Source: Scandinavium goeteborgense
GTDB taxonomy: Bacteria; Pseudomonadota; Gammaproteobacteria; Enterobacterales; Enterobacteriaceae
Assembly (NCBI RefSeq): GCF_003935895.2
Contig: NZ_CP054058.1
Span: 744,001 to 808,000 of the forward strand
Length of the DNA: 64,000 bases
Direction: 5' to 3'
Every line of letters begins with the position of its first letter. Positions within the stretch are counted from its first letter, which is position 1. Below are positions 20,491 through 32,627 of the stretch, piece by piece. The position numbers and the translations under genes were made by a program. The notes under the pieces are model-generated. The model made no database searches. It was not told where the DNA came from and worked only from the letters and a program-made list of their open reading frames with translations.

Positions 20491-21693
20491 GTGCAAAATG
20501 TAGATATCGCTATCGTCGGTGGTGGAATGGTCGGCCTCGCCGTGGCCTGCGGATTGCAGGGCAGTGGACTGCGCGTGGCGGTCATTGAACAACATCAGCC
20601 CCAGCCCGTGGTGGCTGATTCCGCTCCGCAGCTTCGTGTTTCCGCCATTAACGCCGCCAGTGAAAAACTGCTCTCGCGTCTCGATGTCTGGAATGACATT
20701 GTGGCCGAGCGCGCCAGCCGCTATCACGGTATGGAAGTGTGGGATAAAGACAGCTTCGGGCGTATCGCGTTTGATGATGCCAGCCTCGGCTACAGCCATT
20801 TGGGGCACATCATTGAAAATGGCGTGATCCACCATGCGCTGTGGAAAAAAGCGGAGCGCTGTAACGACGTTACGCTGATGGCGCCCGCCGAACTGGCGCA
20901 GGTGGCCTGGGGCGAAAACGAGGCGTTTCTGACGCTGAAAGACGGCAACATGCTGACCGCACGTCTGGTGATTGGCGCCGATGGCGCGAACTCCTGGCTG
21001 CGTGGTAAAGCGGATATTCCGCTGACCTCCTGGGATTATCGCCATCACGCGCTGGTAGCGACCATTCGTACCGCTGAACCGCATCAGGCGGTGGCGCGTC
21101 AGGCGTTTCATGGCGAAGGCATTCTGGCGTTTCTGCCCTTAAGCGACCCACATCTGTGCTCCATCGTCTGGTCGTTATCGCCTGACGAAGCCGCGAAGAT
21201 GCAGCAAGCCGACGACGCGACATTCAACCAGGCGCTGAACGTGGCCTTTGATAACCGTCTGGGCCTGTGTGAAGTGGCCAGCGAGCGGGCGGTATTCCCG
21301 CTCACCGGGCGCTATGCTCGCCAGTTTGCCGCGCATCGTCTGGCGCTGGTGGGGGATGCGGCGCATACCATTCATCCGCTAGCCGGGCAGGGCGTAAACC
21401 TCGGCTTTATGGATGCCGCAGAACTGATCGAAGAAATTCGCCGTCTGCACGCGCAGGGTAAAGATTTCGGCCAGCACTTCTATCTGCGTCGCTACGAGCG
21501 TAGCCGCAAGCACAGTGCCGCATTAATGCTGGCGGGTATGCAGGGCTTCCGCGAACTGTTTGCCGGGGTCAATCCGGCGAAGAAACTGTTCCGCGATATC
21601 GGCCTGAAACTGGCCGACACGCTGCCGGGGGTAAAACCTCAACTTATTCGTCAGGCGATGGGCCTGAACGATCTTCCTGGCTGGTTGCGTTAA
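20491..21693 (+). CDS. ubiI: 2-octaprenylphenol hydroxylase (VisC)
   Basis: A 400-residue FAD monooxygenase that carries out the C5 hydroxylation of ubiquinone synthesis. The motifs VGGGMVGLA, GADGANSWLR and GDAAHTIHPLAGQGVNLGF are present. It starts with GTG, with AAGGA upstream. It is the paralogue of ubiH and the last gene of the operon before a terminator. Confidence 0.95.
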   Translation: MQNVDIAIVGGGMVGLAVACGLQGSGLRVAVIEQHQPQPVVADSAPQLRVSAINAASEKLLSRLDVWNDIVAERASRYHGMEVWDKDSFGRIAFDDASLGYSHLGHIIENGVIHHALWKKAERCNDVTLMAPAELAQVAWGENEAFLTLKDGNMLTARLVIGADGANSWLRGKADIPLTSWDYRHHALVATIRTAEPHQAVARQAFHGEGILAFLPLSDPHLCSIVWSLSPDEAAKMQQADDATFNQALNVAFDNRLGLCEVASERAVFPLTGRYARQFAAHRLALVGDAAHTIHPLAGQGVNLGFMDAAELIEEIRRLHAQGKDFGQHFYLRRYERSRKHSAALMLAGMQGFRELFAGVNPAKKLFRDIGLKLADTLPGVKPQLIRQAMGLNDLPGWLR

Positions 21694-21710
21694 GTCGATC
21701 ACACTTCCTC

Positions 21711-21738
21711 ACCCGGCAGTCCTGCCGGGTGTGTTTTC
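21711..21738 (+). terminator. Terminator after ubiI
   Basis: Nine-bp stem ACCCGGCAG/CTGCCGGGT with a two-base gap, followed by GTGTTTTCC. Confidence 0.8.
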
Positions 21739-21753
21739 CTCGTTTGAAATAAT

Positions 21754-21950
21754 CTAATCCCACTGCCTTTTTCGCATTAGTTTTATTAATGTAGCAAGAA
21801 TTCCCTTACGAAAATTCCGCCCAATTTCCCGCATGAAATATCATTTATCACCAAATCCAGAACGACAATGTTAATTTTATGTGGCATTAGTCGCAGAAAC
21901 CCAGTCGATCGTTCTGTAGAGTTTTTCGCACATTTTGGTCATAAGCTAAT
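21754..21950. promoter_or_regulatory. gcv control region with GcvA-type CTAAT boxes
   Basis: Four CTAAT/ATTAG boxes lie in the 419-bp gap before gcvT: 21754-21758, 21776-21780, 21886-21890 and 21946-21950. GcvA, the activator/repressor of gcvTHP in E. coli, recognises a CTAAT core. The AT-rich DNA between them would suit Lrp, which also activates this operon. Confidence 0.6.
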
Positions 21951-22007
21951 CTGATGGATTGCTTTGCCTTATGGTTTACCGCAGTTTTCGGTGGTAACGT
22001 CAGACGA

Positions 22008-22023
22008 AAGAGAACGTTTGCGT
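22008..22023. promoter_or_regulatory. PurR operator upstream of gcvT
   Basis: AAGAGAACGTTTGCGT is the reverse form of the PurR consensus ACGCAAACGTTTNCNT with its AACGTT centre. It lies 90-105 bp before the gcvT start. PurR represses gcv in E. coli because the pathway feeds one-carbon units into purine synthesis. Confidence 0.75.
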
Positions 22024-22112
22024 CGGTGCCCTGAGCGGTATCGGCGCTGGGCTTTGTAGCGACTTCTGAGTCCGCAAAGCACCTGTAGCCCCGCTTATTC
22101 AATGAGGACAAG

Positions 22113-23207
22113 ATGGCTCAACAGACGCCTTTGTATGAACAACACACGCTGTGTGGCGCACGCATGGTGGACTTCCATGGCTGGATGATGCCGCTGCATT
22201 ATGGCTCGCAGATTGACGAGCACCATGCGGTACGCACCAGCGCCGGAATGTTCGATGTCTCGCACATGACCATCGTCGACCTGCGCGGCAGCCGCACTCG
22301 CGAATTCCTGCGCTATCTGCTGGCTAACGACGTTGCCAAGCTGACCAAGCCCGGCAAAGCGCTCTACACCGGCATGCTCAACGCCTCCGCCGGGGTCATT
22401 GATGACCTGATTGTTTATTTCCTCACCGAAGATTATTTCCGCCTCGTCGTCAACTCCGCCACCCGTGAAAAAGACCTTGCCTGGATTAGCCAACACGCTG
22501 AACCGTACGGCATCGACATCACCGTGCGTGACGATCTGTCGCTGATTGCGGTGCAGGGCCCGGACGCGCAGGCCAAAGCTGCCAGCTTGTTCAACGATGA
22601 ACAGCGCAGTGCGGTGGAAGGCATGAAGCCGTTCTTCGGCGTGCAGGCAGGTGACCTGTTTGTGGCGACCACTGGCTACACCGGCGAAGCGGGCTATGAA
22701 ATTGCGCTGCCGAATGAGAAAGCGGCAGACTTCTGGCATGCGCTGGTCGAAACCGGCGTCAAGCCTTGCGGGCTGGGTGCGCGTGACACGCTGCGTCTGG
22801 AAGCGGGGATGAATCTGTACGGTCAGGAGATGGACGAAGGTGTTTCTCCGCTGGCGGCCAACATGGGCTGGACCATTGCCTGGGAACCTGCTGACCGTGA
22901 CTTCATCGGCCGCGAAGCGCTGGAAGCTCAGCGTGAGCATGGTACTGAACAATTAGTGGGGCTGGTGATGACCGAGAAAGGCGTACTGCGTGGCGAACTG
23001 CCGGTGCGCTTTACCGATGCTCAGGGGAATCAACGCGAAGGCGTGATAACCAGCGGCACGTTCTCGCCAACGCTGGGTTACAGCATTGCGCTGGCTCGCG
23101 TGCCTGCGGGCATCGGTGAAACGGCGGTGGTTCAAATCCGTAACCGCGAAATGCCCGTCACCGTCACTAAACCTGTATTTGTACGCGCCGGCAAAGCCGT
23201 CGTGTAA
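22113..23207 (+). CDS. gcvT: Glycine cleavage system T-protein (aminomethyltransferase)
   Basis: A 364-residue protein that takes the aminomethyl group from lipoyl-GcvH and releases ammonia and 5,10-methylene-THF. It starts [11 protein letters not shown] and carries the family segments [22 protein letters not shown] and [12 protein letters not shown]. The length equals E. coli GcvT. AGGA lies before the start. First gene of gcvTHP. Confidence 0.97.
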   Translation: MAQQTPLYEQHTLCGARMVDFHGWMMPLHYGSQIDEHHAVRTSAGMFDVSHMTIVDLRGSRTREFLRYLLANDVAKLTKPGKALYTGMLNASAGVIDDLIVYFLTEDYFRLVVNSATREKDLAWISQHAEPYGIDITVRDDLSLIAVQGPDAQAKAASLFNDEQRSAVEGMKPFFGVQAGDLFVATTGYTGEAGYEIALPNEKAADFWHALVETGVKPCGLGARDTLRLEAGMNLYGQEMDEGVSPLAANMGWTIAWEPADRDFIGREALEAQREHGTEQLVGLVMTEKGVLRGELPVRFTDAQGNQREGVITSGTFSPTLGYSIALARVPAGIGETAVVQIRNREMPVTVTKPVFVRAGKAVV

Positions 23208-23234
23208 TCGATTATTTTTTCTGGAGAAATTTTA

Positions 23235-23621
23235 ATGAGCAATGTACCTGCAGAACTGAAATACAGCAAAGAACACGAATGGCTGCGTAAAGAAGCCGAT
23301 GGCTCTTACACCGTAGGCATCACCGAGCACGCACAGGAACTGCTGGGCGACATGGTCTTTGTCGACCTGCCAGAAGTCGGTAAAACCGTTGACGCTGGCG
23401 ATGACTGTGCGGTAGCGGAATCCGTAAAAGCGGCATCTGACATCTATGCACCTATCAGCGGTGAAATCGTGGCCGTCAACGACACGCTGAGCGATTCCCC
23501 AGAGTTGGTTAACAGTGAGCCGTATACTGGCGGCTGGATCTTCAAAATCAAAGCCAGCGACGAAGCGCAAGTTGCCGCTTTGCTGGATGCCTCCGCGTAC
23601 GAAGCGCTGTTAGACGACTAA
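23235..23621 (+). CDS. gcvH: Glycine cleavage system H-protein
   Basis: A 128-residue lipoyl carrier protein. The lipoylation lysine lies in AESVKAASD (about residue 65). It shuttles the aminomethyl group between GcvP and GcvT and dihydrolipoyl dehydrogenase. CTGGAG lies before the start. It follows gcvT by 27 bp. Confidence 0.97.
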   Translation: MSNVPAELKYSKEHEWLRKEADGSYTVGITEHAQELLGDMVFVDLPEVGKTVDAGDDCAVAESVKAASDIYAPISGEIVAVNDTLSDSPELVNSEPYTGGWIFKIKASDEAQVAALLDASAYEALLDD

Positions 23622-23627
23622 AAATGT

Positions 23628-23699
23628 GCCGGATGGCACTACGTTTATCCGGCCTACGGTTGGAAGTGTAGGCCCGGTAAGCGACAGCGCCACCGGGCA
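23628..23699. repeat. REP/BIME element inside the gcv operon
   Basis: A REP unit GCCGGATGGCACTACG...ATCCGGCCTAC is followed by an inverted unit GTAGGCCCGGTAAGCG...GCCACCGGGC. It lies between gcvH and gcvP, where its RNA hairpins could protect the upstream message or lower gcvP expression. Confidence 0.85.
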
Positions 23700-23749
23700 T
23701 GTTAGTTAAGACATTACCGATTCACTGCACGTTTCAGGAACCATCGCTC

Positions 23750-26623
23750 ATGACACAGACCTTAAGCCAGCTTGAACACCGCGGCGCATTCATCGATCGC
23801 CATATTGGCCCGGATGCGCAGCAGCAACAGGAAATGCTGAATACCGTTGGCGCAGAGTCGTTAGACGCGCTGACCGGCCAGATTGTGCCGCAGGATATTC
23901 AGCTCGCGACGCCACCGCAGGTCGGTGATGCGACCACCGAATTCGCCGCACTGGCCGAACTGAAAGGCATCGCCAGCCGCAACAAGCGCTTTAAGTCTTA
24001 CATTGGCATGGGCTACACCGCCGTGCAGCTGCCGCCGGTTATTCAGCGCAACATGCTGGAAAATCCGGGCTGGTACACCGCCTACACGCCGTATCAGCCG
24101 GAAGTTTCACAGGGCCGCCTGGAAGCGCTGCTGAACTTCCAGACCGTCACCCTCGACCTGACCGGGCTGGATATCGCCTCTGCGTCACTGCTCGACGAAG
24201 CGACCGCCGCGGCAGAAGCCATGGCGATGGCGAAACGCGTTAGCAAACTGAAAAACGCCAACCGCTTCTTCGTGGCTGCCGATATTCATCCCCAGACTCT
24301 GGACGTGGTACGCACCCGTGCAGAAACCTTTGGTTTTGAAGTGATTGTCGACGACGCTGAAAAAGCGATCGACCATCAGGATGTATTCGGCGTACTGTTG
24401 CAGCAGGTCGGCACCACCGGTGAAGTGCATGATTACAGCCCGCTGATTAACGAGCTGAAAGCACGCAAAGTGATCGTCAGCGTTGCCGCCGATTTTATGG
24501 CGCTGGTTCTGCTGACCGCACCGGGCAAACAGGGCGCCGATATCGTGTTTGGCTCCGCTCAGCGCTTCGGCGTGCCGATGGGCTACGGTGGTCCACACGC
24601 CGCCTTCTTCGCTGCAAAAGATGAATTCAAACGCTCCATGCCAGGCCGTATTATCGGCGTATCCAAAGACGCTGCCGGTAACACCGCGCTGCGCATGGCG
24701 ATGCAGACCCGCGAGCAGCATATCCGCCGCGAGAAAGCGAACTCCAACATCTGTACCTCTCAGGTGCTGCTGGCCAACATCGCCAGTCTGTACGCCGTGT
24801 TCCACGGTCCGGCGGGTCTGAAGCGTATTGCCGGGCGTATTCACCGCCTGACCGATATCCTGGCGACCGGCCTGCAACAGAAAGGCCTGAAGCTACGTCA
24901 CGAACACTTCTTCGACACCCTGTGCGTGGAAGTGGCCGATAAAGCCGCCGTACTGGCACGTGCAGAAGCCGCAGAAATCAACCTGCGCAGCGACATTCAT
25001 CACGCGGTCGGCATTACGCTGGATGAAACCACCACTCGCGAAGACGTGCTGGCGCTACTGACTGTTATCGCGGGTGACGATCACGGCCTGAACATCGACA
25101 GCCTGGATAAAGACGTGGCGCACGACAGCCGCTCTATTCCGCAGGCGATGCTGCGTGAAGACGAAATCCTGACCCATCCGGTGTTCAACCGCTACCACAG
25201 CGAAACCGAGATGATGCGCTACATGCACTCGCTGGAGCGTAAAGATCTGGCGCTGAATCAGGCGATGATCCCGCTGGGATCCTGCACCATGAAACTCAAC
25301 GCTGCCGCGGAAATGATCCCAATCACCTGGCCGGAGTTTGCTGAACTGCACCCGTTCTGCCCGGCGGATCAGGCTGAAGGCTATCATCAGATGATCAACC
25401 AGTTGTCCGACTGGCTGGTGAAACTGACCGGCTACGACGCACTGTGCATGCAGCCGAATTCCGGCGCACAGGGTGAATACGCGGGCCTGCTGGCGATTCG
25501 TCATTATCACGAAAGCCGCAACGACGGGCATCGCGATATCTGTCTGATCCCAAGTTCTGCCCACGGCACCAACCCGGCGTCCGCACAAATGGCGGGCATG
25601 CAGGTGGTGGTCGTGGCCTGTGACAAACAGGGCAACATCGACCTGGCTGATCTGCGTGAGAAGGCGGCGCAGGCGGGCGAAAACCTCTCCTGCATCATGG
25701 TGACTTACCCGTCGACGCACGGCGTGTACGAAGAAACTATCCGCGAAGTGTGCGAGATCGTGCATCAGTTTGGCGGTCAGGTTTACCTCGACGGCGCAAA
25801 CATGAACGCCCAGGTAGGCATCACCTCGCCAGGCTTTATCGGCGCGGACGTATCGCACCTCAACCTGCACAAAACCTTCTGCATCCCGCACGGCGGCGGC
25901 GGCCCAGGCATGGGTCCGATTGGCGTGAAAGCGCATCTGGCACCGTTCGTGCCGGGTCACAGCGTGGTGCAAATCGAAGGCATGCTGACCCGTCAGGGCG
26001 CAGTTTCCGCGGCACCGTTCGGCAGCGCATCGATTCTGCCAATCAGCTGGATGTACATTCGCATGATGGGTGCGCAAGGTCTGAAGCAGGCGAGCCAGGT
26101 GGCGATTCTTAACGCCAACTACATTGCGACCCGCCTGCAAGATGCGTATCCGGTGCTGTATACCGGCCGCGATGGTCGTGTGGCGCATGAATGTATCCTC
26201 GACATCCGTCCGCTGAAAGAAGAGACCGGCATCAGCGAGCTGGATATTGCTAAACGTCTGATCGACTATGGTTTCCACGCACCGACCATGTCCTTCCCGG
26301 TAGCGGGCACGCTGATGGTTGAGCCAACGGAATCAGAAAGCAAAGTGGAAATCGACCGCTTCGTCGATGCGATGCTGGCTATCCGCAATGAAATCAGCCG
26401 CGTACAGCAGGGCGAATGGCCGCTGGAAGATAACCCACTGGTGAACGCGCCGCACACTCAGAACGAGCTTGTGGCAGAGTGGAACCACGGTTACAGCCGC
26501 GAAGTGGCCGTCTTCCCGGCAGGCATGGCGAACAAGTACTGGCCAACCGTGAAACGTCTGGATGACGTATACGGCGACCGCAACCTGTTCTGCTCGTGTG
26601 TACCGATGAGCGAATATCAGTAA
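23750..26623 (+). CDS. gcvP: Glycine dehydrogenase (decarboxylating), P-protein
   Basis: A 957-residue PLP enzyme that decarboxylates glycine and passes the aminomethyl group to GcvH. The two tandem homologous halves typical of the single-chain type are present; the PLP lysine lies in [20 protein letters not shown] (about residue 706). ATG 23750 gives the E. coli start MTQTLSQLE and length; an open frame 17 codons longer overlaps the BIME and is unlikely. Last gene of the operon. Confidence 0.97.
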   Translation: MTQTLSQLEHRGAFIDRHIGPDAQQQQEMLNTVGAESLDALTGQIVPQDIQLATPPQVGDATTEFAALAELKGIASRNKRFKSYIGMGYTAVQLPPVIQRNMLENPGWYTAYTPYQPEVSQGRLEALLNFQTVTLDLTGLDIASASLLDEATAAAEAMAMAKRVSKLKNANRFFVAADIHPQTLDVVRTRAETFGFEVIVDDAEKAIDHQDVFGVLLQQVGTTGEVHDYSPLINELKARKVIVSVAADFMALVLLTAPGKQGADIVFGSAQRFGVPMGYGGPHAAFFAAKDEFKRSMPGRIIGVSKDAAGNTALRMAMQTREQHIRREKANSNICTSQVLLANIASLYAVFHGPAGLKRIAGRIHRLTDILATGLQQKGLKLRHEHFFDTLCVEVADKAAVLARAEAAEINLRSDIHHAVGITLDETTTREDVLALLTVIAGDDHGLNIDSLDKDVAHDSRSIPQAMLREDEILTHPVFNRYHSETEMMRYMHSLERKDLALNQAMIPLGSCTMKLNAAAEMIPITWPEFAELHPFCPADQAEGYHQMINQLSDWLVKLTGYDALCMQPNSGAQGEYAGLLAIRHYHESRNDGHRDICLIPSSAHGTNPASAQMAGMQVVVVACDKQGNIDLADLREKAAQAGENLSCIMVTYPSTHGVYEETIREVCEIVHQFGGQVYLDGANMNAQVGITSPGFIGADVSHLNLHKTFCIPHGGGGPGMGPIGVKAHLAPFVPGHSVVQIEGMLTRQGAVSAAPFGSASILPISWMYIRMMGAQGLKQASQVAILNANYIATRLQDAYPVLYTGRDGRVAHECILDIRPLKEETGISELDIAKRLIDYGFHAPTMSFPVAGTLMVEPTESESKVEIDRFVDAMLAIRNEISRVQQGEWPLEDNPLVNAPHTQNELVAEWNHGYSREVAVFPAGMANKYWPTVKRLDDVYGDRNLFCSCVPMSEYQ

Positions 26624-26645
26624 TTGGCTGAACACACTCTTGTTT

Positions 26646-26671
26646 AAGGGCGCTTCGGCGCCCTTTCTTTT
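26646..26671 (+). terminator. Terminator after gcvP
   Basis: Eight-bp stem AAGGGCGC/GCGCCCTT with a stable TTCG loop, followed by TCTTTT. It ends only 11 bases before the ygfF start. Confidence 0.85.
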
Positions 26672-26682
26672 GGGAGAACAAC

Positions 26683-27426
26683 ATGGGTATTGCACTGGTC
26701 ACTGGCGCCAGCCGGGGAATTGGTAAAGCGACAGCGTTACAGCTGGCGCAGGAAGGCTACACCGTGGCGGTGAATTATCACCATAACGTTAATGCCGCCA
26801 CGCAGGTGGTGAACGAGATCATCGAAAACGGCGGGAAAGCATTCGCCGTGCGAGCAGATATCAGCGATGAAGCGCAGGTGATGACGCTGTTTGAGGCGCT
26901 CGACAGAGAAGGTGAGCCGTTGACGGCGCTGGTAAATAACGCCGGGATTTTGTTTCAGCAAAGCACCATCGAAAACCTGACCGCCGAGCGAATTAATCAT
27001 GTGCTAGGGACCAACGTCACCGGGTACTTCCTTTGCAGCCGCGAAGCGGTGAAGCGCATGTCGCATAAGCATGGTGGAAAGGGCGGGGCGATCGTCAACG
27101 TCTCGTCGGCGGCTGCGCGATTGGGCGGACCGTTCGAATATATTGATTACGCGGCGTCCAAAGGAGCGGTTGATACGCTCACCACCGGGCTGGCGCTGGA
27201 AGTGGCGGCGCAAGGCATTCGCGTGAACGGTGTGCGTCCAGGGCTGATTTATACCGAGATGCATGCCTCCGGCGGCGAGCCAGGGCGTGTTGATCGCGTG
27301 AAATCCGCATTGCCGATGCAGCGCGGTGGTCAGCCCGAAGAAGTGGCCCAGGCGATTGTCTGGCTGCTGAGCGACAAAGCATCGTATGTGACCGGGAGTT
27401 TTATGGATATCGCGGGCGGGAGATAG
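26683..27426 (+). CDS. ygfF: SDR-family oxidoreductase YgfF
   Basis: A 247-residue short-chain dehydrogenase. The cofactor motif TGASRGIG lies at residues 7-14, NNAG in the middle, and the catalytic YAASK further on. It follows E. coli YgfF; its substrate is not known. GGGAG lies before the ATG, and the gene starts right after the gcvP terminator, so some read-through from gcv is possible. Confidence 0.9.
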   Translation: MGIALVTGASRGIGKATALQLAQEGYTVAVNYHHNVNAATQVVNEIIENGGKAFAVRADISDEAQVMTLFEALDREGEPLTALVNNAGILFQQSTIENLTAERINHVLGTNVTGYFLCSREAVKRMSHKHGGKGGAIVNVSSAAARLGGPFEYIDYAASKGAVDTLTTGLALEVAAQGIRVNGVRPGLIYTEMHASGGEPGRVDRVKSALPMQRGGQPEEVAQAIVWLLSDKASYVTGSFMDIAGGR

Positions 27427-27434
27427 CGTTGGAT

Positions 27435-27505
27435 CTCTCCCGGCGACGCCTTGCTTGCCAGGCCTACATTCCCAGTAGGCCCGGTCAGCGAAGCGCCACC
27501 GGGCA
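27435..27505. repeat. REP/BIME element between ygfF and bglA
   Basis: CCAGGCCTACATT and an inverted unit GTAGGCCCGGTCAGCG...GCCACCGGGCA form a REP pair between convergent genes. Confidence 0.8.
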
Positions 27506-27518
27506 AGGAAAGATGCAA

Positions 27519-29048
<1,530 letters not shown>

Positions 29049-29071
29049 CATCCAAAAAACAGGGCGTTTTT

Positions 29072-29818
29072 TTATGCCAATTTTTTCGCCAGTTTACGTC
29101 CAAGCGTTTCAAGAATATAAATAACCGGTATTTGCGTTGTAATATCGTAGACGCCACCAATGCGGATCGGCGATATATGCCAAGAGAGATTAAAGTCGGC
29201 AAGCTTCGCCAGCCGTGAGTGCTCGTGGCTGGTGATTGAGAGCACCTTACAGCGGTGCAGGCTGAACTGGCCCGCGAAGCGGAGGATTTCTTCGGTTTCG
29301 CCGGAAACGGAAAGCACAATCGCCAGCGCATTTTTGGCCATATCATTGGTGACCGGGAAATAAGGGTCGTCGATATGATTACTGAATTTCCCGACGTTAG
29401 AGAAAAAGCGTGCGCCATATTTGGCTAATGCGCCAGACGTTCCCGCGCCAACAAATATAATACGTTCAGACGCCAGAATAATATCCACGGCTTCATCAAT
29501 GAGTTTATCAAAGTCTTCATTATTGACGCTTTTGAAAAAACTGATAATTTCACTGGCAGCAAACTGACTTTGCTGCGGTTCGTCTTGTTCCAGGTACAGT
29601 TTAAAACGCACCCGAAATTCGGAATAGCCTTCGCAGTTCAGTTTACGGCAGAAGCGCAGCACGGTCGTCGTGGAGACGCCTGCCACATCGGCCAGTTCGC
29701 GAATCGTCATATACATGACTTTGTCACGATTTTTAATGACATACTGATAGACCATCATCTCAAGATTGTTGAGACTTGCGATGGCGGCGTGGGAGAAAAG
29801 ACTCACGTTGGCAGGCAC
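29072..29818 (-). CDS. MurR/RpiR-family transcriptional regulator
   Basis: A 248-residue regulator. An N-terminal HTH of the RpiR type is visible ([23 protein letters not shown], about residues 38-60) followed by a SIS sugar-phosphate-binding domain ([17 protein letters not shown], then [11 protein letters not shown]). Such regulators sense phosphosugars. The gene lies directly upstream of and co-directional with bglA, so it probably controls beta-glucoside use. The listed start is a GTG without a clear ribosome site; a GTG four codons later or the internal Met-Met could be used. It is not part of the E. coli K-12 bglA region that I remember. Confidence 0.82.
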   Translation of the reverse strand: MPANVSLFSHAAIASLNNLEMMVYQYVIKNRDKVMYMTIRELADVAGVSTTTVLRFCRKLNCEGYSEFRVRFKLYLEQDEPQQSQFAASEIISFFKSVNNEDFDKLIDEAVDIILASERIIFVGAGTSGALAKYGARFFSNVGKFSNHIDDPYFPVTNDMAKNALAIVLSVSGETEEILRFAGQFSLHRCKVLSITSHEHSRLAKLADFNLSWHISPIRIGGVYDITTQIPVIYILETLGRKLAKKLA

Positions 29819-29850
29819 TCATCCGGCAAATTCAATACAGGAATCATAAC

Positions 29851-30162
29851 ATGGCCCCGAACGACATCACTTTTTTTCAACGCTTTCAGGAAGACATTCT
29901 GGCCGGGCGTAAGACCATCACCATCCGGGACGCCAGCGAATCACACTTCAAGACCGGCGACGTCCTGCGCGTAGGGCGTTTTGAAGATGACGGCTATTTT
30001 TGCACAATCAAAGTGACTGCCACCTCGGAAGTGACTCTCGATTCTTTGACTGAACAACATGCCCAGCAGGAAAACATGACGCTGCCTGAGCTGAAAGCGG
30101 TGATTGCGGAAATCTATCCCGATCAGCAGCAGTTTCATGTCATTGAATTTCAGTGTGTTTGA
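29851..30162 (+). CDS. yqfB: N(4)-acetylcytidine amidohydrolase, ASCH domain (YqfB)
   Basis: A 103-residue ASCH-domain protein. E. coli YqfB hydrolyses N4-acetylcytidine to cytidine. The segments [13 protein letters not shown] and [14 protein letters not shown] are nearly identical to it. ATG 29851 follows AGGA and gives the usual length. It is divergent from the RpiR-type gene. Confidence 0.94.
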   Translation: MAPNDITFFQRFQEDILAGRKTITIRDASESHFKTGDVLRVGRFEDDGYFCTIKVTATSEVTLDSLTEQHAQQENMTLPELKAVIAEIYPDQQQFHVIEFQCV

Positions 30163-30323
30163 TTTTTAGGAAACATCTGTGCGGTGAAAATAGCGTTTAA
30201 CTTAATGATTTTTAATGTGTTGTTTAATGGTGCCTTTTTATTTTAGCTAACATGTGTTCACTGGAATCATTCTCAGATAGGCTAGTGATGCGTTAACGTA
30301 TTTTTATCCTCTCGGAGTGCAAC

Positions 30324-30983
30324 ATGGTTAGCAAACCATTAATTACGCAGGGTTATTCACTGGCGGAGGAAATCGCCAATAGCATCAGCCACGGAATCGG
30401 ATTGGTGTTCGGGATTGTCGGTCTGGTGTTGTTGCTGATGCAGGCCGCGGATGCCAACGCCAGCGCAACAGCGATTGCCAGCTACAGTCTTTATGGCGGC
30501 AGCATGATCCTGCTGTTTCTCGCGTCCACTCTGTATCACGCCGTCCCGCATCAGCGCGCCAAGCTCTGGCTGAAGAAACTCGACCACTGCGCAATTTATC
30601 TGTTGATTGCCGGAACTTACACGCCGTTTCTGCTGGTGGGGCTGGATTCAGGGCTAGCGCGCGGATTAATGGTTGTTATCTGGAGCCTGGCGCTGCTCGG
30701 CATTCTGTTCAAACTGACCATCGCGCACCGCTTTAAGGTGCTGTCGCTGGTGACTTATCTGCTGATGGGCTGGCTGTCGGTGATAGTGGTGTACCAACTG
30801 GCGATGAAGCTTTCGATGGGCGGCGTAGCGCTGCTGGCGGCGGGCGGGGTGGTTTATACCCTGGGGGTGATTTTCTACGTCTGCAAGCGCATTCCCTACA
30901 ATCACGCCATCTGGCATGGCTTTGTCCTTGGGGGCAGCGTCTGCCATTTTCTGGCAATTTATCTCTACGTCGGGAAAGTGTGA
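30324..30983 (+). CDS. trhA: Hemolysin III family membrane protein TrhA
   Basis: A 219-residue inner-membrane protein with about seven hydrophobic helices, of the PAQR/hemolysin III family. Conserved polar residues of the fold are present: E15 with SHGIG near the N-terminus, [25 protein letters not shown], and [14 protein letters not shown] near the C-terminus. From memory, TrhA (YqfA) affects membrane energetics and fluidity. CTCGGAG lies before the ATG. Confidence 0.93.
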   Translation: MVSKPLITQGYSLAEEIANSISHGIGLVFGIVGLVLLLMQAADANASATAIASYSLYGGSMILLFLASTLYHAVPHQRAKLWLKKLDHCAIYLLIAGTYTPFLLVGLDSGLARGLMVVIWSLALLGILFKLTIAHRFKVLSLVTYLLMGWLSVIVVYQLAMKLSMGGVALLAAGGVVYTLGVIFYVCKRIPYNHAIWHGFVLGGSVCHFLAIYLYVGKV

Positions 30984-30997
30984 ACCGGAAACAGGCG

Positions 30998-31040
30998 AAA
31001 AAAAACCTGATCGTCAGCCGTATACGGACTTACGATCAGG
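30998..31040 (-). terminator. Terminator of the desaturase operon
   Basis: On the minus strand, CCTGATCGT...ACGATCAGG (9-bp stem, with an inner CCG-TATA-CGG hairpin) is followed by eight T. It is a strong terminator for transcription from the araC-azlCD-desaturase side. Confidence 0.85.
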
Positions 31041-31136
31041 CGGTCAATGACCATTAACAACACCAGGGGATAATGCCCGCCGCCGTGCGGCCGAGGGCAT
31101 CATTTCGAACCTTCCGCCTGCGGACAGGCAAAAGGA

Positions 31137-32294
31137 TTAATTCAGTCGATACGCCAGATGCTCAAGCTCAACTTCTGGCTGCTCGCTCAGCGAACTGAGT
31201 ACATAATCCAGAGCGTTGTGCATGCCCCAAACATCGATATAGTCGTAGCGTTCTTCCGCTGCCAGTTTCTGCGCATGCAGTTCACGTAGACGGGCATAGT
31301 CGTACCATTGGCGCACGCTGCCGTAACGATGGTGCCAGTCGTGACACACCAGCGAGCCCTGCACAAACAGCATCCGACACGGCAGATGGAAGAACAGATG
31401 CATTGCCGTCCACTTGCTCCAGCTGCCCCAGTACTTCACGCTAAAATTCGGTGGGCATTTCGACCCGCAAAAACGCGCCAGACAGTTGTTGATATGGCTG
31501 TCGCGAACCGATTCACCCTCTTTGCGCACTCGCCACACGTGCTCCGTCAGCAAGTGAATAAGCGATGCCATCTGGTAGAGCACCACGAACGGCAGGACCA
31601 GAATCAGCACCATGGCATGCGCGCCCAGGAAATAGCTCAACGTACCGAGGGCTGCAAACCACGCCAGCGTCATCATCAGACGATAAACCGGTACGCCGAC
31701 GAGGTTTGATTTCAGGCGGCCGTAGAAAAACACCAGATGGAATTTGGGGCTCAACAGTGTCAGCACCAGCCGGGCATACATCGCCGCTTTGGTTTTCCCG
31801 GGCGTAAAGCCAAGCTGATAAATCGCGGCCAGGTCTTTATCGTCAAAGGTCGAGAATTCGCGGCCGTGATGCTCATAAACATGAAACTGACGATAAGATT
31901 CATACGGCTGCACAATAAACAGTGTGGATAAGATCTCGCACAGAACCTTATTCACCTTCTGTGATTTATAGAGATGCCCGTGTACGCCGTGATGAATAAT
32001 GGTTGCCACGATATAGCGCGCCCCGGATGTCGAAAAGAGCGCGCCCAGCAGCCAGCACAAAACCTGTAAAGCAGCATGCTCAATCTTCATCACCGATAAG
32101 GTGGTCAGCGCGACACCAATCACCACCCAACTCAGCGACCACATCACCCTTTCTGTCGAACTGCTCTGCCACAAGGCCTTTCGCTCAGGCAGTTCTTTTC
32201 CCGTTAGCCACGTCCACACTCCCTGAAAAGGCAATACTTCGTACGATCGCCTTATATCCGTTGACGGGTGATATCCTTTTACTGGACGGCGCAT
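31137..32294 (-). CDS. Membrane fatty acid desaturase-like protein
   Basis: A 385-residue membrane protein with several hydrophobic helices and the three histidine boxes of membrane desaturases and hydroxylases: HHGVHGH (residues 101-107), HVYEHH (138-143) and HDWHH (318-322). These boxes bind a di-iron centre. AGGAG lies before the ATG, and azlD ends only 18 bp upstream on the same strand, so the gene is probably co-transcribed with azlCD. The substrate could be an acyl chain or another lipid; E. coli K-12 has no relative at this place. Confidence 0.8.
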   Translation of the reverse strand: MRRPVKGYHPSTDIRRSYEVLPFQGVWTWLTGKELPERKALWQSSSTERVMWSLSWVVIGVALTTLSVMKIEHAALQVLCWLLGALFSTSGARYIVATIIHHGVHGHLYKSQKVNKVLCEILSTLFIVQPYESYRQFHVYEHHGREFSTFDDKDLAAIYQLGFTPGKTKAAMYARLVLTLLSPKFHLVFFYGRLKSNLVGVPVYRLMMTLAWFAALGTLSYFLGAHAMVLILVLPFVVLYQMASLIHLLTEHVWRVRKEGESVRDSHINNCLARFCGSKCPPNFSVKYWGSWSKWTAMHLFFHLPCRMLFVQGSLVCHDWHHRYGSVRQWYDYARLRELHAQKLAAEERYDYIDVWGMHNALDYVLSSLSEQPEVELEHLAYRLN

Positions 32295-32312
32295 AATTGC
32301 TCCTGTTGTGAC

Positions 32313-32627
32313 TCACTGTAGAAAATGGTTTATGAGATAAAATACGGCCAGACTTAATAAAACGGCGCTAACAATATTTCGAACAAGCAATGAAATGATC
32401 ACACTGAAAATAGCCCCCAGAAAATAGGGGTTGAGCGGAAATTCCCTCACCACACCGTGGTCCATCAAAATAATCGGGCCACAAATAGCCGTCAGCAAAC
32501 ACGGCGCGGAATACTTTAAGGCTTTATTAATGACGCCAGGTATTTTCAGCGGCACATTCGGTTCTAGAAATACGTAGCGATTGAAAAAGACGATAGACGC
32601 CAGGGTCAGAATCAGGATCCAGCTCAT
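32313..32627 (-). CDS. azlD: AzlD-family branched-chain amino acid transporter subunit
   Basis: A 104-residue protein with about four hydrophobic helices, of the AzlD family (small partner of AzlC). AzlCD-type pairs export branched-chain amino acids such as valine. Its ATG follows the azlC stop with no gap (TAAATG), so translation is coupled. The symbol marks the family; the substrate here is inferred. Confidence 0.82.
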   Translation of the reverse strand: MSWILILTLASIVFFNRYVFLEPNVPLKIPGVINKALKYSAPCLLTAICGPIILMDHGVVREFPLNPYFLGAIFSVIISLLVRNIVSAVLLSLAVFYLINHFLQ

